From contig NW_026251729.1 in assembly GCF_025024155.1 (NCBI RefSeq), forward strand, positions 414,867 to 478,866: a stretch of 64,000 bases of DNA, written 5' to 3'. The notes beneath the pieces were generated by a model. It worked only from the letters and a program-made list of their open reading frames with translations. It was not told the origin of the DNA and searched no databases. This document shows, piece by piece, positions 1-11,385 of this stretch. Made by a program: the position numbers and the translations under genes. This stretch comes from Gamsiella multidivaricata. Taxonomy: Eukaryota > Mortierellomycota > Mortierellomycetes > Mortierellales > Mortierellaceae. Position 1 is the first letter of the stretch; each line of letters begins with the position of its first letter.

Positions 1-402
1 TGGTCAGGGACAGCAGATACTGAATGCCATGTCACATACTGGTACTCTAGCTGGATCATCCACCTTTTCTAGCTCACGCTCCAGCTTGAAAAAGAAGGCC
101 GCCTTTTGCGACTGCAGATAAGTCGAATTATCATCATCTGGGATCTCGGGCGCAGATCCTGGAGGAGGCGACGCTGCTATCGTGACAGACACTTGGGCTT
201 TCTCCTGAATGAGTGAGTTGATGATCTTCTTCAGACCCTTGTAGCTCATGTAATGGCTCTGCCATTCCGGAATCTGTTGGAACTGAATCTGCTTTCCGAA
301 CTATATAACAACATAGCAACGAAGACATCGTCAATAAAGAGACGGCATTGTGGGGGTTTAACCTCGACCTTCCAAGAGCAAAGATCGCTAATATACCTTC
401 AT
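1..402 (-). CDS. SPX-domain protein, N-terminal part (GDE1/PHO81-like)
   Basis: The gene runs off the window start, so only its N-terminus is seen. SPX domains bind inositol pyrophosphates and couple phosphate status to transporters, polyphosphate synthesis or Pho81/Gde1 signalling. I infer a 6-nt first exon (402-397, ATG AAG), an intron at 396-301 (GTATAT...TATAG) and exon 2 from 300. Joined, the protein starts MKFGKQIQF, then IPEWQSHYMSYKGLKKII, the hallmark SPX start, and reaches QKAAFFFKLERELEKV, the second SPX helix. Exon 2 probably ends at 64, where a weak GTGGAT donor follows the LEKV region. The IPEW pattern is closer to fungal GDE1-type glycerophosphodiesterases than to VTC or SYG1 proteins, but the domain that would decide this lies outside the window. 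Family call is firm, subfamily is inference. Confidence 0.85.
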
Positions 403-900
403 GATGGTTCAGGGCAACTTGTTGAAGACAGTGTATGGCCTGCGTGATTGAGGGTATTAAACAGAACTTGGTTGGCGAACTCGGATAGGAAGTCAACGGG
501 CAGGTCGAGGCATTGTCATTCGAAGGATACGTGGGAAAAAGGGTCAAAAAGAGTGTGTGAAGAAGGGAAGAGTGGATACGTTCTGTCTCTTTGTTTGCTT
601 TTTTCTAACAACGAATGCACGCTGAACAAGCCCGCTACACGTTGCGTTTGGGGCAAGGAACGGGCAAAGGAACGGGCAAAGCTGTTATCGTGTTACCGTC
701 GCAGACTTCGAAATGGCCAGACGTGTAGCTGCCCTTGACCAGCCAACGTGCATCGTTGCCGCCCTACGACTGCCCTCTGAGTTCAATGCAGGAAATTTCC
801 GAAGGTTTAGCAAAGAGTCCTCTGCGTGGTTACGAACAAGCAGGGGATCCAAATTTTTCATGAGGTCCCAAAGAATGGTCATTCAAACGAGAACTACAGT
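403..900. other. Intergenic, no gene seen
   Basis: This holds the promoter side of the SPX gene (transcribed leftwards from 402) and the 3' side of the small membrane-protein gene that ends at 901. Short open frames are present on both strands but none shows codon structure or a recognisable motif. Confidence 0.5.
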
Positions 901-1674
901 TTAGTAGTATGCTGGGCGTGGGTTGTTGATAAATAAGTTGTAATCTGCAACGGCTGCGCCGGCGTATTTCCCTGGAGGCGATATGAGCGAGTGTTCGAGA
1001 GGGACTCGTCGACTGGCAGCTGCTTGGGTTTCAGCTCCATTGGAATGTAATGTGTCTGCTGCTGAGTAGAGTTTCTGGACATGGACGCGTTCGTAGCAGC
1101 AAGCTAGGGGCACCTCCACAAGTACAGGGACGCCCACGAACATTCCACCAATGTCCTGAATCAGCAGCAACGTACATGGGAGATCTCCACAATTCCATAT
1201 CCTCATAAAGGCCGCGCTGCCGTTGTGCTGGAGCAGCTGGTTAATACGATAGCTTGGGGACACGAACCAGACCGCCGCTAGCAGGAGCAAGAAGGCGCTT
1301 CGGAATTAACGCCTGACATAGATCCATTTAGAAAATCATAACGAGTAGATAATGTCGGAGAGGATCGCAAGGAGGCAAGGCATCCAATATAGCCAGAGCC
1401 GATCCGTAAATGTGATATGGTATTTGATCATTAAACAAACGGAAGCGGTGAAAACAACGGTTGAAAAGAATACCAGCACGCTCCTGATGGTATGAAAGAA
1501 GGCGGTCGACAATATATATTGGAAACTATTAAATTGAAGCGAATACTGTCTATTTTGGCGATGCACCTATCGGTCTGATCCTTTGAGCGGCGGGGGTGGG
1601 GGAAAAGAGATGCGGCAACTTCTTGGCGAGGGTTCCTACACAATTCGAAGATCCTGCTGCAATGTGCGATGCAT
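901..1674 (-). CDS. Small multi-span membrane protein, three exons (hypothetical)
   Basis: Not recognised. Three exons join in phase: 1674-1640 (starts MHRTLQQDLRI), 1483-1343 and 1297-901, giving 190 aa. Introns are 1639-1484 (GTAGGA...ATCAG) and 1342-1298 (45 nt, GTTATG...CGAAG, weak sites). Exon 2 encodes a hydrophobic stretch (VLVFFSTVVFTASVCLMI) followed by LWLYWMPCLLAILSDIIYS. Exon 3 continues with FLLLLAAVWFV and later CTLLLIQDIGGMFVGVPVLV. I count three or four membrane spans and a polar C-terminal tail ending RPAYY. The frame stays open upstream of the chosen ATG for about 70 codons without another ATG, so an extra 5' exon is possible. Support is hydrophobicity plus phase agreement at two junctions; no family is assigned. 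Confidence 0.5.
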
Positions 1675-2171
1675 CCAAGCAGGTCCATTTGCAGAACCAA
1701 TATCTTTTGGGGTGGGAGGACAGTCCTTCTGGCGAATAAAGATGCTTCGCCACAGTCGCGCCTGGGCGCCTTCGTTTTTTAGCAACTTGATACTACGATC
1801 ATCGTATATGTGCAAGGAGGAGATTAAAGTTTTAGCGCGTTGGATCAAAGGTTTGATAGGAAAGAAAGAAGGGGCTATGAGGCAGGCAATAGTAGCCGGA
1901 TGAAGGGAGATCTGATATGTCTATTTCATAACCTGGCCGGCATTATTGCATAAATAGGCGCAGCAACCATCTCGCGGAGACTCCTTTCAACACCAACTTC
2001 ACACGCCCTACAAAATTGTCAAAGCTCTCTGTCCATATTGTTTGCATTAGTTGTTACTTTTATTGATTTACAAAAGGCATGGTCTATTGTGGAGGAAGAT
2101 GCAGGTAAAAGGGTATAAAGCGATAAACTACATTAGACGCTCGGGTGGCCATCGTAAACTTAGTCGAATGT
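1675..2171. other. Intergenic or 5' exon region, unresolved
   Basis: On the minus strand the frame of the membrane-protein gene remains open from about 1920 to 1675, so part of this may be coding in an unlisted 5' exon. The rest (1930-2171) separates that gene from the stop of the LRR gene. No other feature is seen. Confidence 0.3.
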
Positions 2172-5100
2172 CTACTGCATTATACTTGTCAAAGCAAGGG
2201 TGCTTGGCAGAGATCCATGGTGCTGATGATGATATTGCTGGTGTTGTTGCTGTTGTTGCTGTTGTTGCTGATAGGCACTGCTGCCACTGCTGCTGCTGGT
2301 ACTGCGGTCAGCCTTCAAGAACCGTAAAGTGTTGAGCAGCTTGAACCGGTTGTTCTTCTTAGCGGGAGATTCTTGCACGTTCTGCTCGACAAGCTGATCC
2401 ATGTTCTGTAGTATTTGATCATAGATTCCCTTCAAGACTGCAATCTTCAGCACCGGATCTGTGGCGCTGAGTTGATGGCTGAACCGGTACTGTTGTTGCT
2501 GATCCATCTCTTGAGAAGGTCGCGGATCCGGGTACTCGAAGTGCGCCTTGCCCTTGCGTCTTGCTGAGGGGCCATCACCCCCGGTCGTCGTTGACTGATC
2601 ATCATCTTCAGTCTCGCCATCTCGTGCTTGAGATGCTCCGTCCTGGTCCGGGTGATCGCCATCGACATCATCACCCCCGGCGCTGTAGTACATGTGCGGG
2701 GGGATATCCAGATGCGACGTATCAAGATCATAGTCTAATAAGATCGGGGGCGGTGTGGGAGCAGAAATTGACAGGCCATTCACTCTAGGTTGAAGTAGCA
2801 AGGACGACGTCGACATGGAGGTCGCAGTGGAGGCAATCGAGGACGAAGCCGCTGGGTAATCGGACAGACGTTGGTGAGCATTGTCTTGTGTTGGGCTAAA
2901 CGGTGCTGTTGAGGGCTTCAATCGCAACCAAGGCAATGCGGTTGTTGACTTTTCAGAGTCTTGGCCTGCGCTTGTGTTTCCAATGGTCGATAATGAGCGC
3001 TTCAGCGGCTCTGAGGCATGGGCAGGTTGAGGGGAAATGGACCTTCCAAGTGAGGTTCTCGGAGCAAGGATCACAGGAGGTCGGCTGTCGCTGCCTGATC
3101 CAGTAGGTACCGGCGAAGATGGTCGAGATGAGAATAGAGACAAGGGTGTGGACGTCAAGGAGGGTGAGCTCTTGATAGCCATCGATGACCTGATGTTGGC
3201 TAACGATCCATCTCCAAGCATGAGGTCGCCGTAGGTCAGCCCGTATCCCAATCGATCAACATCATTGCTATGTACAATCACGCTTCCTGCAAATCCTGGT
3301 TGAGTTCTCAAGCCGAGTGCAGACATTGCATCAGTACTGAGCTGCAGCGAAGACGACTCCAGCGTTGCGACTCTGGAAGTAGACTCGTCGTGCCTTTGTC
3401 TACTGCCACTGGCGAAATCAAAGACACGACTGATACGGTTACTACGATTCGAAGAGAATTGCTGCTCCTCCTGCTGCAAAACTTCCTGCTGTTGAGGATC
3501 CGAGAAGGTGTATATGGTCTTGGGGCGCGATCTTGTACTGATCCTGCTCTTGGTTGAAAGCTGCTGCTGACTCTTCCGGGATCTCAAGCTGTTCAGGAGG
3601 GGAAATGATGACATAGGTCCCGATGAAGCAGTGGTAGACTGTGGGCTCGTGGTAAGTGGAAATGCAGTAACTGATGCCGAGTGGCCTCTGATTCCTGGGA
3701 GGTATAGGGATGGAACGTTTCCGAAGGCGGATGGGCGCTCGACATAATTGGGATTGATGCCCTCACTGTTCACCGTCAACAAGGAAGCCATTGCTTGATC
3801 CGAGGACGGACCATCATTGCCGGACGACATAGACGGTAACGCAAAGCTGCGGTTGATCATCATGTTATGTGAAGCGATCGCCAGTCCTTGAGTAACAGAA
3901 CCACGTCGGGCTGGCTGTAAAGTAGCGGATCCTGATAGCCTGGGGGGGCTGGTAACGAGTAGCCTCGAGGCCGTTCCTGCACCTCTGTTCCTGTCCATCT
4001 CCTGCTGGTCGCGATACTGTTCACTGTCGAGTTCCTGAACGCGTTTCAAGATGGAGTCATGCATCCTCAGAAGCAGGGTGCGCTCGATTTGCTGTGGCAT
4101 AAACGACTGAAGGACGTTGATCTTCATGCTCATCTGGGTCTGGTCCTGCACAAGTGAAAAAAAAAAAAAAAAAAAAAAAAAGGTCAGTCATCCATATCTA
4201 CAGTATAGTCAGCAAGTCCGAAGGCCACAATGGGTTAGTTTTTCTGAGCTTACTCTCGTAATTTCGAACCCGTTTTCTGGCCATTCACCGATCCTAAAGA
4301 CCTCCAGAGACCCCATCAGCTTCGTCAAGGACGAAGGCAGCGACTTGATAGGATTTCCCTCCAGGATCAAGACTTTGAGATCCGCCAAGTCGCCGACTTC
4401 CTTTGGTAGCCAGCTAAGAAAGTTGTTTCCGAGGTTCAGCACTTCTAGTCCTGGGATCATCTTAATTTTAGGAGATAAGACGCGGATTTGATTGTCATGG
4501 GCTTCAAACACCCGAAGACGCTTAAGTTCCGACAGCTTGCTAGCTGTCACCCCTCCGCCCATCATGGAGCTACCCAATCCAGTCGATACTGCAGCTTGAC
4601 CAGCAGATGGATTGCCTGTTGAGTTCCCAGTATTGACAGTCGCGCTGCCAGTCTGACCGCTCAAAGACATCGACCCCGAACCAGAGTGTGCATGGCCAGT
4701 AAATCCTGCTCCGCTTCCTATCGAGCCGGAGGTGATTCCTGAATAGCTGTTGCTAACACTGTTGGAGTTTGACAGGTTAAGTGACGATATGCCGATCTCG
4801 CGCAAAAAGTTGTTGGATATGTAAAATTCCTCCAGCTTCGTCATCTGATCCAATGCAGGCATAACCTCGAACTGATTGCCTGACAAATCCAGATAGACTA
4901 AATCTTTGAAAGCAATACCCAGCTCTACTGGTAAATCGTGAAGTTCACAGCCTTGAAGGTGGACACGTCGAACGTTCGTAAGGCGCTGGATGGTCCTGGG
5001 CAACGAACGCAGAGGATTATTGTCGAATTTTAGTTCCTGCAGCTTGTTCAGCTTTCCGATTTCGTCCGGCAACCACTGCAGCTGATTGAAAGAGAGCACC

Positions 5101-7406
5101 AGATCGTGCAAGTCCCGTAAACGTCCAATATCCTTGGGTAATTCGCGCAAATGGTTGTTGCAGAGCTGAAGGACGACAAGATTGCTGAGCTGACCAATCT
5201 TTTCCGGCAGGGCTTGGATTTGATTGTCGTGCAGATCCAGATGCGTGAGTTTGGGTAAGCGTACGATGTCTGCGGGAAGGAACGTCAGGCGATTGCAAGC
5301 GAGATCAAGTGTTGATAGATTCTCCATATCCTTCCACGATTCTGGTAACTTTTCCAGCAAATTTGAACGCAATGCCAGCACCTGCAACGTGCGAATTGAT
5401 CCGATCGAGCTGGGCAACGTCCTCAGATTGTTGTCCGAAAGTCGAAGTTCGCACAGATTCCCAAGTTTGCCCATGGTTTCCGGTAGGGTTGCGAGAGAGT
5501 TGGACTCCATGGCGAGAATCTTGAGCTTAGTCATATTTTGGATTGCGATAGCCAAGTAAGGAACAAAGTTGTGGTTCATCCGTAACTCGCGCAGGGCCTT
5601 TAGTTTGTAGATGGGCGAGATGTCCGTGAGCATGTTGTGATCCAAGTTGAGTCTTCGCAGATTCTTCAGCTTCTTCAGCTTAAAGGCAGAGTGGAAGCTG
5701 CTGATAGAGTTGCAGCTGAGGTCGAGGACGTCCAGTTTCGTAAGTTTCAGAATTGAGTCCGGTACGACCTTGATATCGTTATGATCCAGATACAGCTCCC
5801 TCAAGTTGCGAAGTCCGTCGAAAAATTCGTGAGGAATTTGTCCAAGCCCACGATTGCTCAGCCAGAGCGGCCCTCTACTATTGGGATCCATCTCGAACAG
5901 CTCGTCCCACCGCAGAGGTGCGCAAGGATCATAACTTGATTCGGACCACTGAGCCACAGAGGTGAAGCGCTTTGGATGGTGCTGATGTAACTGCGGGTGC
6001 TTGTTGGAAGAGGCAGATAGAACTGAAGAACCAATGGAGAGTCGTCTTGTGCTCTGCGTTGATTGGGGCTGGTCCGGAAGGATCGGTACGTCCATAGATG
6101 TTCGTTGAGCCATTACAACCGGAGGCGCATCTTCCTGCAGGGACTCTGAGTCATCCCAATCCTCATGTGTCGTGATGATTCCTTGCTCTCTGTAGTCACG
6201 CACCATCTGAGCCGAGGAAAGCGTCGAAACCGAAGGGGTGGCCTCGCCATCTGAGTCCGAGTCCTGTGACTCCAAAGATGTCAAGGCGCGACTGTAAGCT
6301 GATTCCGTCCGAGTTATGTTGCTCATGCTGTCGGGAATATTTCCGATCTCTGATGGCATGCCTGTCGTTCTTGACCAAACTGAGCCACTTGATGAGACGC
6401 CTATCCGGGGGTCCGGTCGCTCTGGATGCCGCTGATCCTCGTTAACCTATAATGGCCATGGCAGCCGGCATTAAGGGATGTCAATAATTGTTAGGATGTC
6501 ATATAAATAAGCCGGAATCTTTGTTTCCGAGGTAATTAATTGCGGGCGTAACATGAAATGCTGTAGCGGACCTGGTAAGCTTTAGATTCTGCTGGATAGT
6601 TAGATATCGCTGGGTTGGTAGGGTTCCTTGAATGCGTCCTATCATCGTGGTCGTTTTCAATAGCGGGCGGGCTCTCCGTAAATTTGTTCCTGCTCAAAGT
6701 TCCAAAAGGTGGTGCCTGGGCCCTATCCTTCGCGTTCTCGTCCCGCTCCATGCCACACTCCTCATTATACGCAGAATTGAGCATGGGTCCAGAATTTGGA
6801 CTACTGGCAGAGTTGCTCGACCTCCGTACCATATGTCTGCCCGTCCGGTCTCTGGTGTCAGACACAAGACTGCTCGCTGTAGACGCAGTTGATGCCCGGC
6901 TTGTCTTGTCCGGGGCTGCGTTGGCCTGCTCCGCTGCACTCAACTTCTCCCGACTTGATGTTGCCTCGGCCCCGACCTTTGCACGTTCACCCCCCACAGA
7001 TACCAAGCTCCTCCGCTTTCCTGAAGAACTGCTCAGATCTCTGTCATGAAGTGAGTGCTTGCCACCGTTTCCGAAGCGAGCGATGGCACCAGAGTAATAT
7101 GGATTCGCCTTCCGAGAAGGCGAGATCATCTTATTGGGGTTCATATTGCTGCCTCCGTAGGTACCAATTTGTCGAATACTGTGGCTACTCGAAACAGACG
7201 ACACCCTGCGCTGCCGAGCTTTGTTTTCTTCTCTCGTCAGGGGCGAAGGCGGCGTAGCAGGAGATGAGATTAATGATGGTGTGAAGCCAGGGGCAAACGA
7301 TGTTTGAGGAGTACTTGAGGCGGTGGAGATACTGCTCGATCTGGTCTGCGCTACTGCATGCGTAACGCTTTGATAGGTAAGAGGATCCTGCTTGGGCTGG
7401 GATGGA
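2172..7406 (-). CDS. Large leucine-rich-repeat protein (SHOC2/Sog2-like repeats), 5' end open
   Basis: Three exons join in phase: 7406-6572, 6446-4254 and 4145-2172, at least 1,666 aa. Introns are 6571-6447 (non-consensus GTCCGC donor) and 4253-4146 (GTAAGC...GCAG, with a 25-nt T tract on the sense strand). The N-terminal ~430 residues are Ser/Thr/Pro-rich. About 18 LRRs of the SDS22/SHOC2 type (LxxLxLxxNxLxxLPxxIxxL) follow, interrupted by a ~60-residue Gly/Ser-rich insert before the last three. The C-terminal ~650 residues are low complexity with two charged helices (around RTLLLRMHDSILKRVQELD and DPVLKIAVLKGIYDQIL). Such proteins act as scaffolds in Ras or RAM/NDR signalling; Sog2 has LRRs plus a long tail, but that homology is inference. 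The first exon carrying the ATG was not found; the 7406 acceptor (GCAACAG) implies it lies within 7420-7700. Confidence 0.85.
4157..4181. repeat. 25-nt A homopolymer inside an intron
   Basis: On the sense (minus) strand this is a poly-T tract just upstream of the GCAG acceptor at 4146, so it probably serves as the polypyrimidine tract of the LRR gene's last intron. Confidence 0.8.
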
Positions 7407-7736
7407 CTGTTGCGCGAGAAGTATGGAGGGCGAAAATAAGATAGAAAGGGTAGGGAGTGTTAATAAAGAAAGAGAAAGATTGGCAAGGAAATTTTTATGA
7501 GGCCGTTAGAAAAAGAGAGCAATTGTCTAGGCTCGCTCCATGGGGGCCCATATTCGTTGTATAAAAAGTATAGCGCGATGCAAAGTATATAAAAAGGAGG
7601 TTGCTTCGCGATCTACTGTGGGGGAGCAGGCTCCAACGATGCACCATGCCCCAACGATGCACCATGCCACGCCCCATGCCATCGCATAGAATAGGCAAGA
7701 CCGCCGTTTCCTACTCCATCCCTAAATATCACTCGC

Positions 7737-7742
7737 TTTATT
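7737..7742 (-). terminator. AATAAA polyadenylation signal of the 7772-10018 gene
   Basis: TTTATT on the plus strand reads AATAAA on the minus strand, 30 nt downstream of the TGA at 7774-7772. It supports the inferred terminal exon. Confidence 0.6.
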
Positions 7743-7771
7743 ACGTTCTCCTCAAAAGCGATCCTTAGCAA

Positions 7772-8405
7772 TCAGTCAGGGCTCTCATAGTGCGTCTCCA
7801 CATACACGCACTCATCGCCCTCCACATGTTGCCCGACGATCGCTCCGTTGCCTTCTACACTATCCGCCTTTTTTCACAACCAGGCACGGCAGAGTACTCC
7901 TAACCAACAGAATACAACCCCTTTCCCCCCTTTTTCAATTCGCTCCTCGGACCGCACACACGCGACTTGATTCTATATATATTTCCAACACAGCAAGCCC
8001 ACCAAATGTAGTCACTCCAGAGCAAAAGCTCATGAAGGAAAGAGCAACGGCACTACCATCTTCGATGCCACATATCTCTCCAGATAAAAAGGCACAAATC
8101 TCAACAACTATAACTTTAACACTTGCCTTACAACCCCTTGCGTTGAACCGTGCTCCTTGGCCTCACTAGCAGCAATCACAGAGGGAATTTTTTCCAAGCT
8201 GGACAGACGTTTTGGTGGCAATGGATGTAATGCTGGCGTCAAGGCCGATGGCGTCAATAGCGCAGGTACTGCTGCTGATGGTTCTGAATCTAACCGTTTC
8301 TGCTTTTGTTGAATTGCTGTCGGTGTTATTGTCGGCGCCTGGCTTTCTGGATCGTTCCGTCCTTGTGTGTTTATCTGCAACGGTGGTTGCCGTCGTACCT
8401 GTTCG

Positions 8406-8440
<35 letters not shown>

Positions 8441-10018
8441 TTGTTCTGGACCCTGTCCCTGTCCCTGCAGTTGTGGCTGTGCTCGTACTTGTGCTTGTAC
8501 TTGTGATTGTCGCGATGTTGGTTGCAATAGTCGGGATGCAGGAAGAGTGGCTGCCTGCTTGGCCAGCCTCTGAGAGTCGCGGGGACGCTGAACTGAACTT
8601 GGATGTCCCTCTGGTCTAGAGCTTGGTCGGAACAGGCGCGTCAATCGCGAGCGAAAGTTAGGGCTTTGTGCCTCCTGATTGGATTCTGGTTTGTTCTTGG
8701 GGGCAGTTGTCCTTTTGGGTATGACAGTGGTAGACGGTGCCGTTGATTGTGATTGTTTTGCAGCTGCCGGCGGTGGAAGTATTTCCTTCGAATGTGCAAT
8801 AATTGCTGCAGGACCTGTACCACCTGTTTCAGGTTGAGATGCACTGGATATTTTCCGTTGCTGCACAGGGGCATCACCAGAAGTCCGTAATAACGGACGC
8901 TGCTGCTGTTGCTGCGGTTGAAGCTGGAGCTGGTGTATAGACTGGGAATGATGCGAAGAATGCAGGCTGCCTTTGTCCGAGAGGATAGAAGACGCCTTGG
9001 ATGGCGAGGGTGAGGTTGCCCTTGAGGCTCCTGCAAGGGCGGACACCGAGGGTTGCCGGATGACGAACCTCGGGGGATGGAGAAGATTGTCGCCTGTCGG
9101 TGTTCCAATATGCTCTCGTGCCCTGCTCTGCCCCGTGTCAGTACTGTCCTCAGTGCGACCATGGTCTGAACTCTTTACCGAGGACTTTGATGTTTCAAGA
9201 TCACCATCGTTGCGAAGGATATAGTCGCTGACCTCGAGTCTCGCGAGGTCAACGGGGCTGTCCTGCTGAATGGTTCCTGAGGCATCGATTGTTGTGGTTC
9301 TGGAGCGCATAATAGGCTGTCGGCCAACGTTGCTGGCGCTGTAAATGCTGCTGCTATAATTACTTTGGGCACTGCTGCTGCTAGCAGGGGGATCAGGATG
9401 CGAGCGAACAGCAGAGGTAGGAGTGGGACTCAAAAGGTCTTGGACTCTTGAAGACTGAGAGGTGAAGAACTGGCCGCTGGAAGGAGACAGGGAGGAATAT
9501 GTAGGGCTAGAATGTGGCGGCCGAGAATAAGAAAGAGAAGGACCGGGCGCGGCTGCAGAGAGAGGGAACGAGGAAAGCGTAGAAGGGGCACTGGCTGACG
9601 CACTGGTAGAGGATACGGACTCGCTCAGAAAGGGCAGGGAGAGCTCAATGTCATCTAGGGTGGGTATGAGGGGCAGCAGCATATGTCCGCTGCCACTGCC
9701 CTTATTGACATTGTCGCTGTTACTGGAAGGGCTTATGGCGATGCTGCTCTCCTGTTTACTGACCGGTCTCTTAGTGCCATTGGGATTGCTGGTGCTGCTG
9801 CTCCTACCGCCAAAAAAGCCAGTGCCCTTTGGTTTCGTAAGCCGGTCTTTGGAGACAGGAGGGGTGGAGGTTGAGGGAGCTGAGGAGGAGGTATACGAGG
9901 AGGAAGTGCTGATGGGTATTTGGGAGGAGGGGTTCCTAGTCCCGGCTGCTATGTTCGGATTGGTGGCGGCACCACCCAGCTGCTGCAGCGGCGTCCGCTG
10001 GCGGTTCTGGCGCGCCAT
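7772..10018 (-). CDS. Low-complexity Ser/Pro/Gln-rich protein, two exons (unknown function)
   Basis: Not recognised. The first exon runs from the ATG at 10018. If read straight on, it ends at 8108 with an unremarkable tail. A phase-consistent alternative uses a GTGAGG donor at 8166 (exon ends 8167) and a TGTAG acceptor, with a last exon 7854-7772 encoding GNGAIVGQHVEGDECVYVE and ending at a TGA followed by AATAAA. That gives 644 aa. The protein is dominated by Ser, Pro, Thr and Gln, with a short hydrophobic-acidic island (LLPLIPTLDDIELSLPFL near residue 115), a poly-Gln run, a Gly-Gln dipeptide repeat and a basic patch (SRLTRLFRPSSRPE). It is probably intrinsically disordered and cytoplasmic or nuclear; no domain supports a role. 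The exact 3' intron is inference. Confidence 0.7.
8405..8467. repeat. CCCTGT hexanucleotide repeat
   Basis: Imperfect tandem copies of CCCTGT (minus strand ACAGGG) encode the Gly-Gln run of the low-complexity protein. It keeps the frame because the unit is six bases. Confidence 0.85.
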
Positions 10019-11385
10019 GGACGGACTTTTAGTGGAGGACTTGCTCTAAGGGGCAGAGGTTTAAGGGACAGAGCAGAGGTATGTGCGTGTATGTATTATG
10101 TGAGATTATATAGGACACAATTGAGGACAGCTGAGTGTGAGGCGAGTGAGAGAGGTCAGGGTGAGGAAGGGTCGACAGGACAGAATGTGCCCCATGGGGT
10201 CATGACATACAGAAAGAGGAGGTGCGAAAAGAGATGATCACGGGTTGAGATGGAGCGCGTCAAGAGGGGCGGGTGAAAGGGCCATGGAAGGGGATGAGCG
10301 TCGAGACTTTGTTGCGGAGGAAAGTCAAGGAGGGATGAGGGGAGGGGAAGTGAGAGAAAGAGCGAAAGAGAGCGAGAAAGCGAAAAGGTAAGCGATGGGA
10401 CAGCCTATCCGTTCATTCGCACTTTGCTCTTAGGCCACACAATAATTACTTTCGTTATCATATGTAACAAACATTCGCCAATAGTACTAATTGCGAGCCG
10501 CTGCATCTCTTCCCGCCCCATCCTATGTGGCTATTCCCAAGAGAAAAAGAGGGCACGCCCGTCCAAAGTCGACAGCATCAAAAAAAAAAAAAAAAAAAAA
10601 AACACCGTGTTACCAGCGATTCATAGCTCCATAGCCACTTGGTCCTGCCATCTGGCATTACCCTGGTTATCCGCCAGATGAGGAGTCCTTTTGCTCGCTT
10701 GTGGGCTCTGATGGCCATTACAAAATCTTGGTTTGAGTGCCTGAGCGGTCGACCGATCGACTTTGAAGGACCGTCATTGCAAAAGACTGCTTCATAGCTT
10801 ATTACAAGTGTGTCAATGTTCCTGGAGAAGCATTAATAAGACTCGACGCACGAGTCCTCCCCTGGCAGGGTAACGGGCAATGGTCAGGGTCATCAAGAAA
10901 CAGCAGGGACAAATGCCATCCAGCACAGGGGCACACCAGCGCAGGGGCGGAGATCAATCAACTGGCATCGCCTGGGCGGTAAATGTACTTGGGTCTTTCT
11001 TCCCGTCAACGACACATGGGTTGGTTGCTCCTGAGTGGACTGATCACACTACACGTTCCCTGGGCTCTTGCTATGAGGTTTTCATAGTCTACCATTGCTG
11101 ACCACATCCACCGCGGATATCCTTCAGACTCCAGAATGAGGGAGTGAAGAGGCCAATTATGACCTAGACCGAATGGCTTGATTACTCGTGTATTAAGCAA
11201 ACAAACAGAGGACCGATTATCACCCGTCTCTACATACTTCGCGGGTTTTTCATATTCGGGTCTCCCGAAACTTCGGTCATTGTGGTCCCTGAGAGAGTGT
11301 GACTATTGGATCCCAGTGGCGAATTTTCTTTTTGAGAGACGCTCATCGCCACAGCATTCGAGACCCCAACCTCATTCAGATCAAC
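10019..11385. other. Divergent intergenic region, no gene seen
   Basis: It lies between the divergent starts of the low-complexity gene (minus) and zuotin (plus). 10040-10400 is strongly purine-rich on the plus strand, i.e. a pyrimidine-rich 5' leader for the minus-strand gene. A 23-nt A run sits at 10580-10602. Short open frames at 10880-11200 lack coding character. Confidence 0.6.

Noticed and set aside
7495..7698. First exon of the LRR gene
   Set aside because: The only donor nearby (GTAGAT) leaves the wrong phase for the acceptor at 7407; the ATGs there sit in a 17-bp tandem repeat.
8212..8619. Plus-strand 135-codon frame over the CCCTGT repeat
   Set aside because: Valine/proline repeat generated by the hexanucleotide; the opposite strand is the real coding strand.
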